Source: Mayfieldus sp963772265
Lineage (GTDB): Bacteria > Actinomycetota > Thermoleophilia > Solirubrobacterales > 70-9
Assembly (NCBI GenBank): GCA_963772265.1
Contig: CAVYWS010000009.1
Span: 206,416-270,415 of the forward strand
Direction: 5' to 3'
Length of the DNA stretch: 64,000 nucleotides
The position numbers and the translations under genes are program-made. The notes under the pieces are model-generated. The model did no database searches, was not told where the DNA came from, and saw nothing but the letters and a program-made list of their open reading frames with translations. Below are positions 26,379 to 34,591 of this stretch, piece by piece. The first letter of the stretch is position 1. Each line of letters opens with the position of its first letter.

Positions 26379-27197
26379 TCAGGCGACGACGCGGACCTCG
26401 CAGCCGGCCTCCCGCAGGGCCTTGACCGCCGCCGCGTCAGCCGATTCACCGGTGATCACGAGGTCGACTTCGGTGATCGGGCAGAGCTGGGCCAGCTCGA
26501 CCGTTCCGAGCTTGCTCCCGTCGGCGAGCACGACTGTGCGCGCCGCGGCTCGGATCATCCGCTTGTTGACCTCCGCCTCGGGAAGGTTGATGTTGGTGAT
26601 CCCGCCGGCGGGGTCGATCCCGTTGCATCCGAGCAGCAGGGTGTCGACCCTGATCTGGTCGAGGATCACAGTGGCCAGCGGATCGACGAGGGAGTGCTGA
26701 AGCGGGCGCAGCGTTCCGCCGAGCAGCACCACGGTGATGCGCGGATGCGCCGGCTCCAGCTCCAGCGCCGTCTTGAGGCCGTTGGTGAACACCACGACGT
26801 TGTCGAGCTCCGTGCGCGCGCTGAGCGCGCGCGCCGCGGCCGCCGCGGTCGTACCGACGTCGATCAGCAGAGCCTCCCCGTCGCGAACCAGCTCCGCCGC
26901 GGCGCGACCGATCGCCACCTTCTCCCCGGCGAAGCTCGTCTCGCTCTCCTCGAAGGGGCGCTCGGGCACCGCGCGGGGAAACGCGCCGCCGCGAATCCGG
27001 TGCACGTCACCACGCGAGGCAAGCTCGTCGAGGTCGCTGCGCACGGTGACCTCCGAGATCCCGAAGCGCTCGCTCAGCTCACGGACGTGGAGGAAGTGCC
27101 GCTCCTGGATCGCGGCGAGCATCTGGTCCCGGCGCAGAGCGGCGTCGGGCCCTCGACCCTCCCCGTCGCCCTCCGACCGTCGGGCCCGCTTGGCCAT
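26379..27197 (-). CDS. DeoR-family transcriptional regulator
   Basis: 272 residues. The N-terminal winged helix-turn-helix reads MLAAIQERHFLHVRELSERF, then GISEVTVRSDLDELASRGDV and HRIRGGAF. The C-terminal DeoR sugar-phosphate sensor has AIGRAAAELVRDGEALLIDV, VVFTNGLKTALEL, VLLGGTLRPLQHSLVDPLA and LADGSKLGTVELAQL. Members usually repress sugar genes and are released by a phosphorylated sugar. The position after xylA and before galM suggests control of the pentose island. Palindromes with TTTCG half-sites lie just upstream. Confidence 0.9.
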   Translation of the reverse strand: MAKRARRSEGDGEGRGPDAALRRDQMLAAIQERHFLHVRELSERFGISEVTVRSDLDELASRGDVHRIRGGAFPRAVPERPFEESETSFAGEKVAIGRAAAELVRDGEALLIDVGTTAAAAARALSARTELDNVVVFTNGLKTALELEPAHPRITVVLLGGTLRPLQHSLVDPLATVILDQIRVDTLLLGCNGIDPAGGITNINLPEAEVNKRMIRAAARTVVLADGSKLGTVELAQLCPITEVDLVITGESADAAAVKALREAGCEVRVVA

Positions 27198-27218
27198 GAC
27201 AGGACCACTCTATCCCGC

Positions 27219-27299
27219 TTTCGGGTTCGAAACACCTGGACCCGCCAAACCGCAACTCGCGGCGGCGCAATCGCTGAGAACGTGCGCTAACTTTCGAAA
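27219..27299 (-). promoter_or_regulatory. Candidate DeoR autoregulatory region with TTTCG palindromes
   Basis: Between xylA and the DeoR start are TTTCG-GGTT-CGAAA (27219-27232) and the 8-bp palindrome TTTCGAAA (27292-27299). The first is 22 bp from the regulator start codon. DeoR-type sites are often made of similar A/T-flanked CG half-sites; the match here is inference. A TTGACT that could serve as a -35 lies just upstream of the second palindrome on the minus strand. Confidence 0.4.
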
Positions 27300-27334
27300 T
27301 CGCAAGTCAAGCGGAGGCTGAGCCGGGCGGCGGG

Positions 27335-28474
27335 TCAGCGCAGGCCGAGCAGGACCTCGGTCATCAGCTGATCGAGGTGCTCGTTGCGATATCCGCGGGT
27401 CGCGAGGGCATCGAGTCCGTCGGCTTCGGCCTTGAGGGTGTCGGCCGGATCGCCACCGACGGTCGCCTCGCCCAGCTCGGTTGCCGAAGCCGCGGCCAGC
27501 GCCTCGGCGACCTCCGGCAGCTCGTCGAAATGACGGGCGCGCTCGGCGAGCGCCTCGTAGGTGCGGATGCAGCCGGCGGCGAACTCCCAGACGCCCTCGG
27601 CATCCTCGCTGCGATAGGCGTGGGCATCGAAGTGCCGAGGGCCTTCGTAGCCGGCTCGCTCGAGCAGCCGGACGAGCAGAAACGCCTCCTTGAGATCCTC
27701 GGCGCCGAAGCGGAAGTCCTGGTCGTAGCGGCCGATGCGCTGCGCGTTGAGATCGATGTGAAAGAGCTTTCCCGCCCACAGCGCCTGCCCCACCGCGTGG
27801 TGGAACGAGAGGCCGGCCATCGTCTCGTGCGCGACCTCGGGGTTCACCCCGACCATCTCGGGGCGCTCGAGGGTGGTGATGAAGTGCAGCGCGTGGCCGA
27901 CCGTGGGCAGGAAGGTGTCTCCGCGCGGCTCGTTGGGCTTCGGCTCGATCGCGAATCGCAGCTCATAGCCCTGATCGACGACGTAATCCGCGAGGACGTT
28001 GATCGCCTCCCGATAGCGGTCCAGCGCGTCGCGGGGGTCCTTCGCCGCGCCCGCTTCGATGCCCTCGCGCCCGCCCCAGAAGTCGTAGACCTCCGCTCCC
28101 AGGCGAGCCCCGAGGTCGATCGAGCGCATCGCCTTGCCGATCGCCGCCCTCCGCACCCCGCGGTCGTTGGAGGTGAAGGCCCCGTCCTTGAAGGCCGGGT
28201 GGGTGAAGAGGTTGGTGGTCGCCATCCCAACCCCCAGCCCGGTCTCCTTCAGCGCCGCCTCGAAGCGGGCGACGATCTTCTCTGCCTCGGCCGCCGGGGT
28301 GCCGAGCGGAACGAGGTCGTTGTCGTGCAGGCTGATGCCCCAGGCGCCCAGCTCGGCAAGCCTGTGAACCGACTCGACCGGGTCCAGCGGCGCCCGGGTG
28401 GGGTCCCCGAACGGGTCGCGGCCGGGGTTGCCGACCGTCCAGAGGCCAAAGGTGAAGCGGTGCTCAGCCACCAC
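27335..28474 (-). CDS. xylA: Xylose isomerase
   Basis: Interconverts D-xylose and D-xylulose (also glucose and fructose). 379 residues, the short actinobacterial class I type. RFTFGLWTVGNPGRDPFGD is the N-terminus; active-site segments are GISLHDNDLVPLG (catalytic His), VYDFWGGREGIEA, LRFAIEPKPNEPRGDTFLP (metal Glu and Lys), GVNPEVAHETMAG and LFHIDLNAQRIGRYDQDF (metal Asp). It overlaps the upstream dehydrogenase by 11 bases and sits in an operon with xylB. Confidence 0.96.
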   Translation of the reverse strand: MVAEHRFTFGLWTVGNPGRDPFGDPTRAPLDPVESVHRLAELGAWGISLHDNDLVPLGTPAAEAEKIVARFEAALKETGLGVGMATTNLFTHPAFKDGAFTSNDRGVRRAAIGKAMRSIDLGARLGAEVYDFWGGREGIEAGAAKDPRDALDRYREAINVLADYVVDQGYELRFAIEPKPNEPRGDTFLPTVGHALHFITTLERPEMVGVNPEVAHETMAGLSFHHAVGQALWAGKLFHIDLNAQRIGRYDQDFRFGAEDLKEAFLLVRLLERAGYEGPRHFDAHAYRSEDAEGVWEFAAGCIRTYEALAERARHFDELPEVAEALAAASATELGEATVGGDPADTLKAEADGLDALATRGYRNEHLDQLMTEVLLGLR

Positions 28475-29456
28475 TCACCTCGGCGCAGGCGATTGGTTCG
28501 CCCCCGCGCCCGGCGGACAGGTACAGGGCCTCGATCGTGCGCGCCTGGCCGAGCGCATCGTCGCGGCCGAGCAGCGGCGAGGCGCCGCCGCGGATCGCGG
28601 CGCTCATGTTCTCGAGCTCGAGCTGGTAGGAGCCGGCCTGCTCGACTTCGACGCGTTCGGTCCCGCCGTCGCGGACCAGCTCGATCATCGGCTCGGTGAT
28701 CAGAAACGGCCTGCGCAGGCGCAGCGTCCCCCCTGATCCGACCACCTCGAGCAGGCTGTTGCCCGGCAGGTCGAGGCCGCAGTCGAAATGACCCAGCACC
28801 TGACCGGGGAAGACGAGCGTCGCGGCGAAGCGGACGTCGACGCCGCTCGCTGCCGGGACCTGGCGGCCGATCGCCGTCTCGGGCTCGCCCGCGAACAGGC
28901 GCGAGCCGCTGACGCAGTAGCAGCCCACGTCCATCAGCGCACCACCGTCGAGGTCGGCGGAGAGCCGGATGTCCCCCTGGTCCTCGAGGGTGAACCCGAA
29001 TGAGGAGCGCAGAACGCGAAGTTCGCCGATCTCCCCCGCCTCGACCAGCTCCTTCGCCCGCTCGGTCTGCGGATGGTGGCGGTACATGAAGCCCTCCATG
29101 AGGATGCGATCCGCCCGCTCCGCCGCCGCGAACGCCCGCTCGACCTCCGCGGTGCGCCGGTCCAGGGGCTTCTCGCAGAGCACGTGCTTGCCGGCCTCGA
29201 GCGCCCTGATCGCCCATTCGACGTGCAGCGAATTCGGCAGCGGGATGTAGACGGCCTCGACGTCGGGGTCGTCCAGCAGGGCCTCGTAGGAGCGATGCGC
29301 GCGCGGGATCTCTTCCTGGCTCGCGTAGGCGTCGGCGGCCTCCTGCGAGCGGCTCGCGACCGCCACCAGCTCGACCTCCGAGGACTCGCGCGCCTCGGGC
29401 AGCACCCGCTCGTTGATCTTCGCAGTCGAGACGATTCCCCAGCGGACGGGCGGCAC
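28464..29456 (-). CDS. Gfo/Idh/MocA-family oxidoreductase
   Basis: About 330 residues. The N-terminal Rossmann domain reads VRWGIVSTAKINERVLPEA, VAVASRSQEAADAYASQEEI and VEAVYIPLPNSLHVEWAIRA. The catalytic Lys is in GKHVLCEKPLDRRTAEVERA; the C-terminal domain includes LMEGFMYRHHPQTERAKELV and GALMDVGCYCVSGSRLFAGE. Relatives include D-xylose 1-dehydrogenases (NADP) and glucose-fructose oxidoreductase, so a pentose dehydrogenase is possible given xylA and xylB on either side. GTG 29456 is chosen because GGAG lies six bases before it; a GTG at 29468 is the alternative. Confidence 0.85.
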   Translation of the reverse strand: MPPVRWGIVSTAKINERVLPEARESSEVELVAVASRSQEAADAYASQEEIPRAHRSYEALLDDPDVEAVYIPLPNSLHVEWAIRALEAGKHVLCEKPLDRRTAEVERAFAAAERADRILMEGFMYRHHPQTERAKELVEAGEIGELRVLRSSFGFTLEDQGDIRLSADLDGGALMDVGCYCVSGSRLFAGEPETAIGRQVPAASGVDVRFAATLVFPGQVLGHFDCGLDLPGNSLLEVVGSGGTLRLRRPFLITEPMIELVRDGGTERVEVEQAGSYQLELENMSAAIRGGASPLLGRDDALGQARTIEALYLSAGRGGEPIACAEVSGG

Positions 29457-29478
29457 GCCTATCTCCACTCTCTCGGGC

Positions 29479-30885
29479 TCATGTCTGCTCCAGTGGCCGC
29501 AGGGCCGGATACAGCTCCTGGTACCGATCGTATCCCCCGCCGTAAGCGTTGACCCACTCGGGTTCCGGCTCGACTCGGTCATCGACATGAACGCAGGCGG
29601 CGGTTGCCTCGGCGGCGTCGGCGAAGACACCCCTGGCGACTCCGCCCAGCAGCGCCGCCCCGAATGCAGCTCCCTCCTCGGCGCCGGCGGTGCGCTCGAG
29701 CGGGATCCCCAGGACCGAGGCAACGATCCGGCACCACAGCTCGCTCCGCGCCCCGCCGCCGGAGATGCGCCCGACCTCGGCCTCGACACCAAGCCCCCGC
29801 AACAGCTCGAGAGAATCGCGAAGCCCGTAGGCGACGCCCTCGAGCACCGCTCGGGTCAGCGCGCCGCGATCGTGGCGCTGGGAAAGCCCGACGAAGGCTC
29901 CGCGTGCGTCGGGATCGGCGTGGGGCGTCCGCTCGCCGGCCAGGTAGGGCTGGAAGAGCAGGCCCTCGCTGCCGGGCTGCCACGCCGTCGCCTCCTCGAG
30001 CAGCTGGTCGTAACCGGCCCCGTCGAGAATGCCGTGAATCCAGCTCAGCGAACCCGCCGCCGACAGCATCACCCCCATCGCGTGCCATGAGCCGGGAACC
30101 GCGTGGCAGAAGACGTGCAGCCGCGCCTCGGGGTCGGCGCGGTATTCGGGCAGGACCGCGAAGACGACGCCGCTGGTGCCGAGGACGACCGACAGCATGC
30201 CCGGCCGCACGATGCCGGCTCCGAGGGCGCCCGCCGCCTGGTCGCCGGCCGCGCCGATCTCGGTCGACTCGCTCACCGGCGGCAGCCACGCCTCCGGTAC
30301 CTCCAGCGCTTCGAGCACTTCGGCGCTCCAGCGGCGTCGCATGACGTCGAAGAGCAGCGTGCCGGATGCGTCGGCGGCGTCGACTCCGCGTTCCCCGGTC
30401 ATTCGCAGCCGCACGTAGTCCTTCGGCAGGAGGATGTGGCGGATCCGCTCGAACACCTGCGGCTCGTGCCGTCGCAGCCAGAGCAGCTTCGGCGCCGTGA
30501 ACCCCGGCAGCGCCCGGTTGCCGGTCAGCTCGATCAGCCGCTCGAGCCCGACCCGTTCCTCGATCTCTGCGCACTCGGCCGCGGTGCGCTGGTCGTTCCA
30601 GAGGATCGCCGGGCGCAGCACCCGGTCGCCCTCGTCCAGCGCAACCAGCCCGTGCATCTGACCCGAGAGCCCGATCGCCGCCGGCTCGACGCCGAGGTCG
30701 CCGAGCGCCTCCTGCGACGCGCTCCACCAGTCCTCGGGGTCCTGCTCGGCCCAGCCGGGCTGGAGCGTCGAGAGCGGGTAACCGCGCTCGGCCCGTGCCA
30801 GCACCTCGCCGGATTCCGAGATCGCGATCGCCTTGACGCCGGTCGTGCCGACGTCGAGGCCGACCAGGGGGCCGTCAGTCGCCAT
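29479..30885 (-). CDS. xylB: Xylulokinase
   Basis: FGGY-family kinase that phosphorylates D-xylulose to enter the pentose phosphate pathway. 468 residues: LVGLDVGTTGVKAIAISESG (phosphate loop), GWAEQDPEDWWSASQEALG, IGLSGQMHGLVALDEGDRVL (the xylulokinase SGQMHG signature), AILWNDQRTAAECAEIEE, and GRISGGGARSELWCRIVAS. It is 22 bp upstream of the Gfo/Idh gene and overlaps the HAD gene by 11 bases. Confidence 0.95.
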   Translation of the reverse strand: MATDGPLVGLDVGTTGVKAIAISESGEVLARAERGYPLSTLQPGWAEQDPEDWWSASQEALGDLGVEPAAIGLSGQMHGLVALDEGDRVLRPAILWNDQRTAAECAEIEERVGLERLIELTGNRALPGFTAPKLLWLRRHEPQVFERIRHILLPKDYVRLRMTGERGVDAADASGTLLFDVMRRRWSAEVLEALEVPEAWLPPVSESTEIGAAGDQAAGALGAGIVRPGMLSVVLGTSGVVFAVLPEYRADPEARLHVFCHAVPGSWHAMGVMLSAAGSLSWIHGILDGAGYDQLLEEATAWQPGSEGLLFQPYLAGERTPHADPDARGAFVGLSQRHDRGALTRAVLEGVAYGLRDSLELLRGLGVEAEVGRISGGGARSELWCRIVASVLGIPLERTAGAEEGAAFGAALLGGVARGVFADAAEATAACVHVDDRVEPEPEWVNAYGGGYDRYQELYPALRPLEQT

Positions 30886-31534
30886 CCGCCCCGTGGTCGC
30901 TCAGCGCCCGCTCGATGATCTCCAAGACGCCGCGATCGGCGAGCGACTCGAAGACGTGGTCGGCCTCGAGCTCGATCCCGTCGATCGACGGCACGCCGAG
31001 CACCAGCAGGCCGGCTGCACGAGCCGCCGCCACACCGGGGGGTGAGTCCTCGAGCGCAACCGAGCGCGCCGGCTCGACCGCGAGAAGCTCGCAGGCGCGC
31101 AGGTAGAGGTCGGGCGCCGGCTTGGGGACGCCGACGTCGTCGATCGCGATCGCCACTTCAAACGCTTCGCGTACCCCGACCCGCTCCAATCCGGTGAGCA
31201 GGTGGCGCCGGGGAGCGTTCGAGGCGATCGCGAGCGGCCAGCGCCCCCGCAGCGATTCGACCAGCTCCAGCGCCCCGGGCCGGGGTTGCGCCCCGGCGGC
31301 GATCTCGCCAACCGCCAACTCGTACATCTCCTCGCTCGCCTCCTCGCCCTGCCCGGGCAGCAGCCGCTCGAGCACCAGTGGCGCGGTCATCGGCGCGGTG
31401 CCGACCAGTGCCTGCTTGGCGTCGAGGTCGAAGCTGCGGCCGCGGCGTTCGAAGACCTGCTCCTGGGCGCGGGTCCAGCAGGGCTCGGTGTCGAGGAGAA
31501 GCCCGTCGTTGTCGAAGACGATCCCTCTGCTCAT
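30875..31534 (-). CDS. HAD-superfamily phosphatase
   Basis: 219 residues. Motif I is GIVFDNDGLLLDTEPCW (nucleophile Asp plus second Asp), motif II LAIASNAPRRHL, motif III Lys in VGVPKPAPDLYLRACELL, and motif IV VALEDSPPGVAAARAAG. The helical cap lies between motifs I and II, as in beta-phosphoglucomutase and phosphoglycolate or sugar-phosphate phosphatases. The natural substrate is probably a sugar phosphate, judged only from the context at the head of the xylB operon. It diverges from the aldo/keto reductase across 47 bp. Confidence 0.88.
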   Translation of the reverse strand: MSRGIVFDNDGLLLDTEPCWTRAQEQVFERRGRSFDLDAKQALVGTAPMTAPLVLERLLPGQGEEASEEMYELAVGEIAAGAQPRPGALELVESLRGRWPLAIASNAPRRHLLTGLERVGVREAFEVAIAIDDVGVPKPAPDLYLRACELLAVEPARSVALEDSPPGVAAARAAGLLVLGVPSIDGIELEADHVFESLADRGVLEIIERALSDHGADGD

Positions 31535-31581
31535 CAGCGGTTGATTCTCCCGCAGCGGGCGTGAACTGAAAGGATCGAAGC

Positions 31582-32565
31582 ATGGAGAAGCGCGCGATGG
31601 AGCGCCTCGGGGCCTCGATCGGCGTGGTCGGCCTCGGGACCTGGCAGCTCGGGGCCGACTGGGGGTCGGTCGATGCGGACGACGCGCGGGCGACCCTCGA
31701 CACGGCGGTCGAGGAGGGCGTCACGTTCTTTGACACCGCCGACGTCTACGGAGACGGGCGCAGCGAGCAGTTCTGCGGCGAGCTCCTGAAGCGTCACCCC
31801 GACGCCGGGCTGATGGTGGCGACGAAGATGGGCCGCCGGGTCGAGCAGCGGCCGGAGAACTACAACCGCGACAGCTTCTGGGCCTGGAACGAGCGCTCTC
31901 TGGCCAATCTCGGGGTCGAGACGATCGACCTCGTGCAGCTGCACTGCCCGCCGACGGAGACGATCGACGACGAGGAGACATACGAGGCGCTGGACGAGAT
32001 GGTCGGCTCGGGACGAATGCGCGCTTACGGCGTCTCGGTCGAGACCTGCGACCAGGCTCTGGCGGCGATCGCGAGGCCCAACGTGGCGACGGTGCAGATC
32101 ATCCTCAACTGCTTCCGGCTCAAGCCCCTGGAGCGAGTGCTGCCGGCGGCCCGCGATGCCGGGGTGGGGATCATCGCTCGCGTCCCGCTCGCCTCCGGCC
32201 TGCTCTCGGGGCGCTATGACGAGAGCACCACCTTCGGTCCCGACGACCACCGCAACTTCAACCGCCAGGGCGCGGAGTTCGACGTCGGCGAGACCTTCGC
32301 GGGCGTTCCCTTCGAGGTCGGTCTCGAAGCCGTCGAGGAGCTTCGGGAGCTGGTCGGCCCGGGCGTCGTGCTGGCCCAGTTCGCATTGCGCTGGGTGATC
32401 GACCAGGAGGGCGTCAGCGTCGTGATCCCCGGGGCTCGCAACCCCGAGCAGGCGCGCGCGAACGCCGGTGCCGCGGCATCGGATCCACTCAGCGAGGAGC
32501 AGAGAGCCGGCGTCGCCGAGGTATACGACCGCCTCATCCGCCCGCACGTCCAGGATCGCTGGTAG
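31582..32565 (+). CDS. Aldo/keto reductase
   Basis: 327 residues, a TIM-barrel NADPH oxidoreductase. Catalytic tetrad segments: FFDTADVYGDGRSEQFCGEL (Asp and Tyr), LMVATKMGRR (Lys) and DLVQLHCPP (His). The cofactor-binding end is VSVVIPGARNPEQARANAGA. It could reduce or oxidise sugars or their derivatives in this island; the exact substrate is unknown. It is the only plus-strand gene of the sugar region, converging on araM with a 32-bp overlap of the two 3' ends. Confidence 0.9.
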   Translation: MEKRAMERLGASIGVVGLGTWQLGADWGSVDADDARATLDTAVEEGVTFFDTADVYGDGRSEQFCGELLKRHPDAGLMVATKMGRRVEQRPENYNRDSFWAWNERSLANLGVETIDLVQLHCPPTETIDDEETYEALDEMVGSGRMRAYGVSVETCDQALAAIARPNVATVQIILNCFRLKPLERVLPAARDAGVGIIARVPLASGLLSGRYDESTTFGPDDHRNFNRQGAEFDVGETFAGVPFEVGLEAVEELRELVGPGVVLAQFALRWVIDQEGVSVVIPGARNPEQARANAGAAASDPLSEEQRAGVAEVYDRLIRPHVQDRW

Positions 32566-33883
32566 CGGTGCCGAGCGTCTCGTCGAGCGCTTCCTCGAGC
32601 GCCCCCTGGCCGTCGAGGAAGTCGATCACCGTATAGCGGGCGCGCAGGTTGCTCGCGTAGCGGAACGTCGCCCGCAGGGTCCTCGCATCGAGCTTTAGGA
32701 AGCCGGGCTCGGCGGGGATCTCAGCGGCAAGCAACGCCCGCTCGACCTTCGGAAACAGCTCCTGCGCCGCGGTCAGCCGGGCTCGCACCGACGCCCAGTC
32801 GGCCGGCGCCGGCCAGCGCGCGGCGCGATCAGCGGTTACACGGCGCTTCTCCTCGATCGCCGCGACCACCTCGGGCGCGGGACCGCCGAGCCAATCGCGC
32901 GCCTCCGCCTCGAGCGAGGCGTTCTCCCGGGGCGGCGCCAGGTCCTGCACGCCGCCGGCGAAGGCGAAGCGCTGCAGGCGCATCGCGAAGTGGGTCGCGT
33001 AGCCGACCTGGAGGCCGTGCGGGGCGTGTTCGCGAAGGCCCCGTGCCGCCAGCAGGTCCCAGAAATGCGAGGCGTGGTGCTCACAGCCGCTCGCGGGGCG
33101 GGAGCTGCCGATCATCGCCATCGCGATCCCCGATTCGACCAGGCCCTGCATCAGCGACTCGATCGCGGCCGGCGCACCGCTCAGTACCGCGCCCGCCAGG
33201 TCCAGGGTTCTGTTCAAGGGCCCGAGGACGCGGGCGTCGACCTCCGGGCAGAAGCGCTCCCCGTAGAGCAGGTGGCTCGCCAGCCAGTCGACGCGGGCGG
33301 TCGCCTTGCCGAGCATGTCGCCGAGCCCCGACCGGGTCAGCTCGGCCGGGGCGGCGGCGAGCACCGCCGGGTCGGCGAAGACCGCCAGCGGCGTCCGGGC
33401 CGGATAGGTCAGCTTCACTCCACCGAACTCCATCGCGGCGACCCCGGAGGCATAGCCGTCCATCGAAGCCGCCGTGGCGACGCTGACGAAGTCGCTGTCC
33501 TCGAGGTGGGCGGCGTAGCGGACGATGTCGGTGATCACACCGGAGCCGATCGCGACAGGGGCGTCGAACGGACCGGCGCGCAGCCGGGCCCGGACCACCG
33601 AGACGGCCTCCTGGTCGGCGATCAGCCCGCTGCGCTTCGCGAAGCAGTGCTCCTCCGCATCGAGCCCCGCGCCGCGCAGGCCGCCGGCCAGAGCCTCGCC
33701 GGCCGCCTCCCGGGTGTTGGCGTCCATCACCAACAGCAACCGCCGCCAGCCCTTGCTGCCGCAGTAGGCGGCGAGCCGCTCGATCGCACCCGGCTCGAGC
33801 GCGACCTCCTCGATCGCCACATGGTGGGCGATCCCACACGCGCATCGGCTCGACCCCGCAGGGAGGTCGATCGCGACCGCCAC
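32534..33883 (-). CDS. araM: AraM-like sn-glycerol-1-phosphate dehydrogenase family protein
   Basis: 449 residues of the iron-containing alcohol dehydrogenase fold. GSGVITDIVRYAAHLEDSDF carries the dinucleotide-binding loop, TAASMDGYASGVAAMEFGG the first metal Asp, and SGCEHHASHFWDLLAARGL and EHAPHGLQVGYATHFAM supply the metal His residues. B. subtilis AraM is in the arabinose operon and makes sn-glycerol 1-phosphate; here the gene also follows araD. The start is GTG 33883 with GAGGCG before it; longer in-frame readings enter araD. Its role in pentose use is unclear. Confidence 0.88.
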   Translation of the reverse strand: MAVAIDLPAGSSRCACGIAHHVAIEEVALEPGAIERLAAYCGSKGWRRLLLVMDANTREAAGEALAGGLRGAGLDAEEHCFAKRSGLIADQEAVSVVRARLRAGPFDAPVAIGSGVITDIVRYAAHLEDSDFVSVATAASMDGYASGVAAMEFGGVKLTYPARTPLAVFADPAVLAAAPAELTRSGLGDMLGKATARVDWLASHLLYGERFCPEVDARVLGPLNRTLDLAGAVLSGAPAAIESLMQGLVESGIAMAMIGSSRPASGCEHHASHFWDLLAARGLREHAPHGLQVGYATHFAMRLQRFAFAGGVQDLAPPRENASLEAEARDWLGGPAPEVVAAIEEKRRVTADRAARWPAPADWASVRARLTAAQELFPKVERALLAAEIPAEPGFLKLDARTLRATFRYASNLRARYTVIDFLDGQGALEEALDETLGTATSDPGRAGG

Positions 33884-33891
33884 GCCGCGCC

Positions 33892-34584
33892 TCAGCCAGG
33901 CTGCCCGTAATAGGCGCGCGGCCCGTGCTTGCGGGCGAAGTGCTTGTCGCGAATCGCCGCGGCCAGCGGCTCGATCGCGGGGTCCAGGGCCGTCGTCAGC
34001 AGCGCCAGCCGCGCGACCTCCTCCAGCGTCACGGCGCATTCCACCGCCGCGGCCGCATCCCCGCCCCAGCAGAAGGGCCCGTGTCCGCGCACCAGCGCGG
34101 CGGGAACTTCGCTCGCCTCGCGGTCGCCAACCGCCTCGACCAGGATCTTGCCCGTCGCCCCCTCGTAGTCATCCTCGATCTCGGCCTCGGTCAACTCGCG
34201 GGTGAGGGGTATCGGACCGGGACAGAGGTCGGCGTGGGTAGTGCCGAGGATCGGGATCTCGCGCTCAGCCTGGGCCCATGCGGTCGCCCAGGGGGAGTGG
34301 GTGTGCGCGACACCCCCGACAGCGTCAAAGGCCCGGTACAGCGCCAGGTGGCTCGGGGTATCGGTGGAGGGCCGCCCTGAACCCTCGACCTGGTTGCCGT
34401 CGAGATCGACGACGACGATGTCCTCGGCGGTCATCGCCTCGTACTCGACACCGCTGGGCTTGATCGCGACCAAGCCCTGGTCGCGGTCGATCCCGCTCAC
34501 GTTTCCCCAGGTCAGGGTGACGAGCCCGTGCGCGGGGAGCGCCAGGTTCGCATCCAGCACCTGCTGTCGCAGGGGCTCCAGCAT
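33892..34584 (-). CDS. araD: L-ribulose-5-phosphate 4-epimerase
   Basis: Zinc aldolase-family enzyme converting L-ribulose 5-phosphate to D-xylulose 5-phosphate. 230 residues: THGLVTLTWGNVSG-type start (LPAHGLVTLTWGNVSGIDR), AIKPSGVEYEAMTAEDIVVV, PSTDTPSHLALYRAF, VGGVAHTHSPWATAWAQAE (zinc His pair) and ALVRGHGPFCWGGDAAAAVE (third His). It lies seven bases after araA. Confidence 0.94.
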   Translation of the reverse strand: MLEPLRQQVLDANLALPAHGLVTLTWGNVSGIDRDQGLVAIKPSGVEYEAMTAEDIVVVDLDGNQVEGSGRPSTDTPSHLALYRAFDAVGGVAHTHSPWATAWAQAEREIPILGTTHADLCPGPIPLTRELTEAEIEDDYEGATGKILVEAVGDREASEVPAALVRGHGPFCWGGDAAAAVECAVTLEEVARLALLTTALDPAIEPLAAAIRDKHFARKHGPRAYYGQPG

Positions 34585-34591
34585 CGAACGC

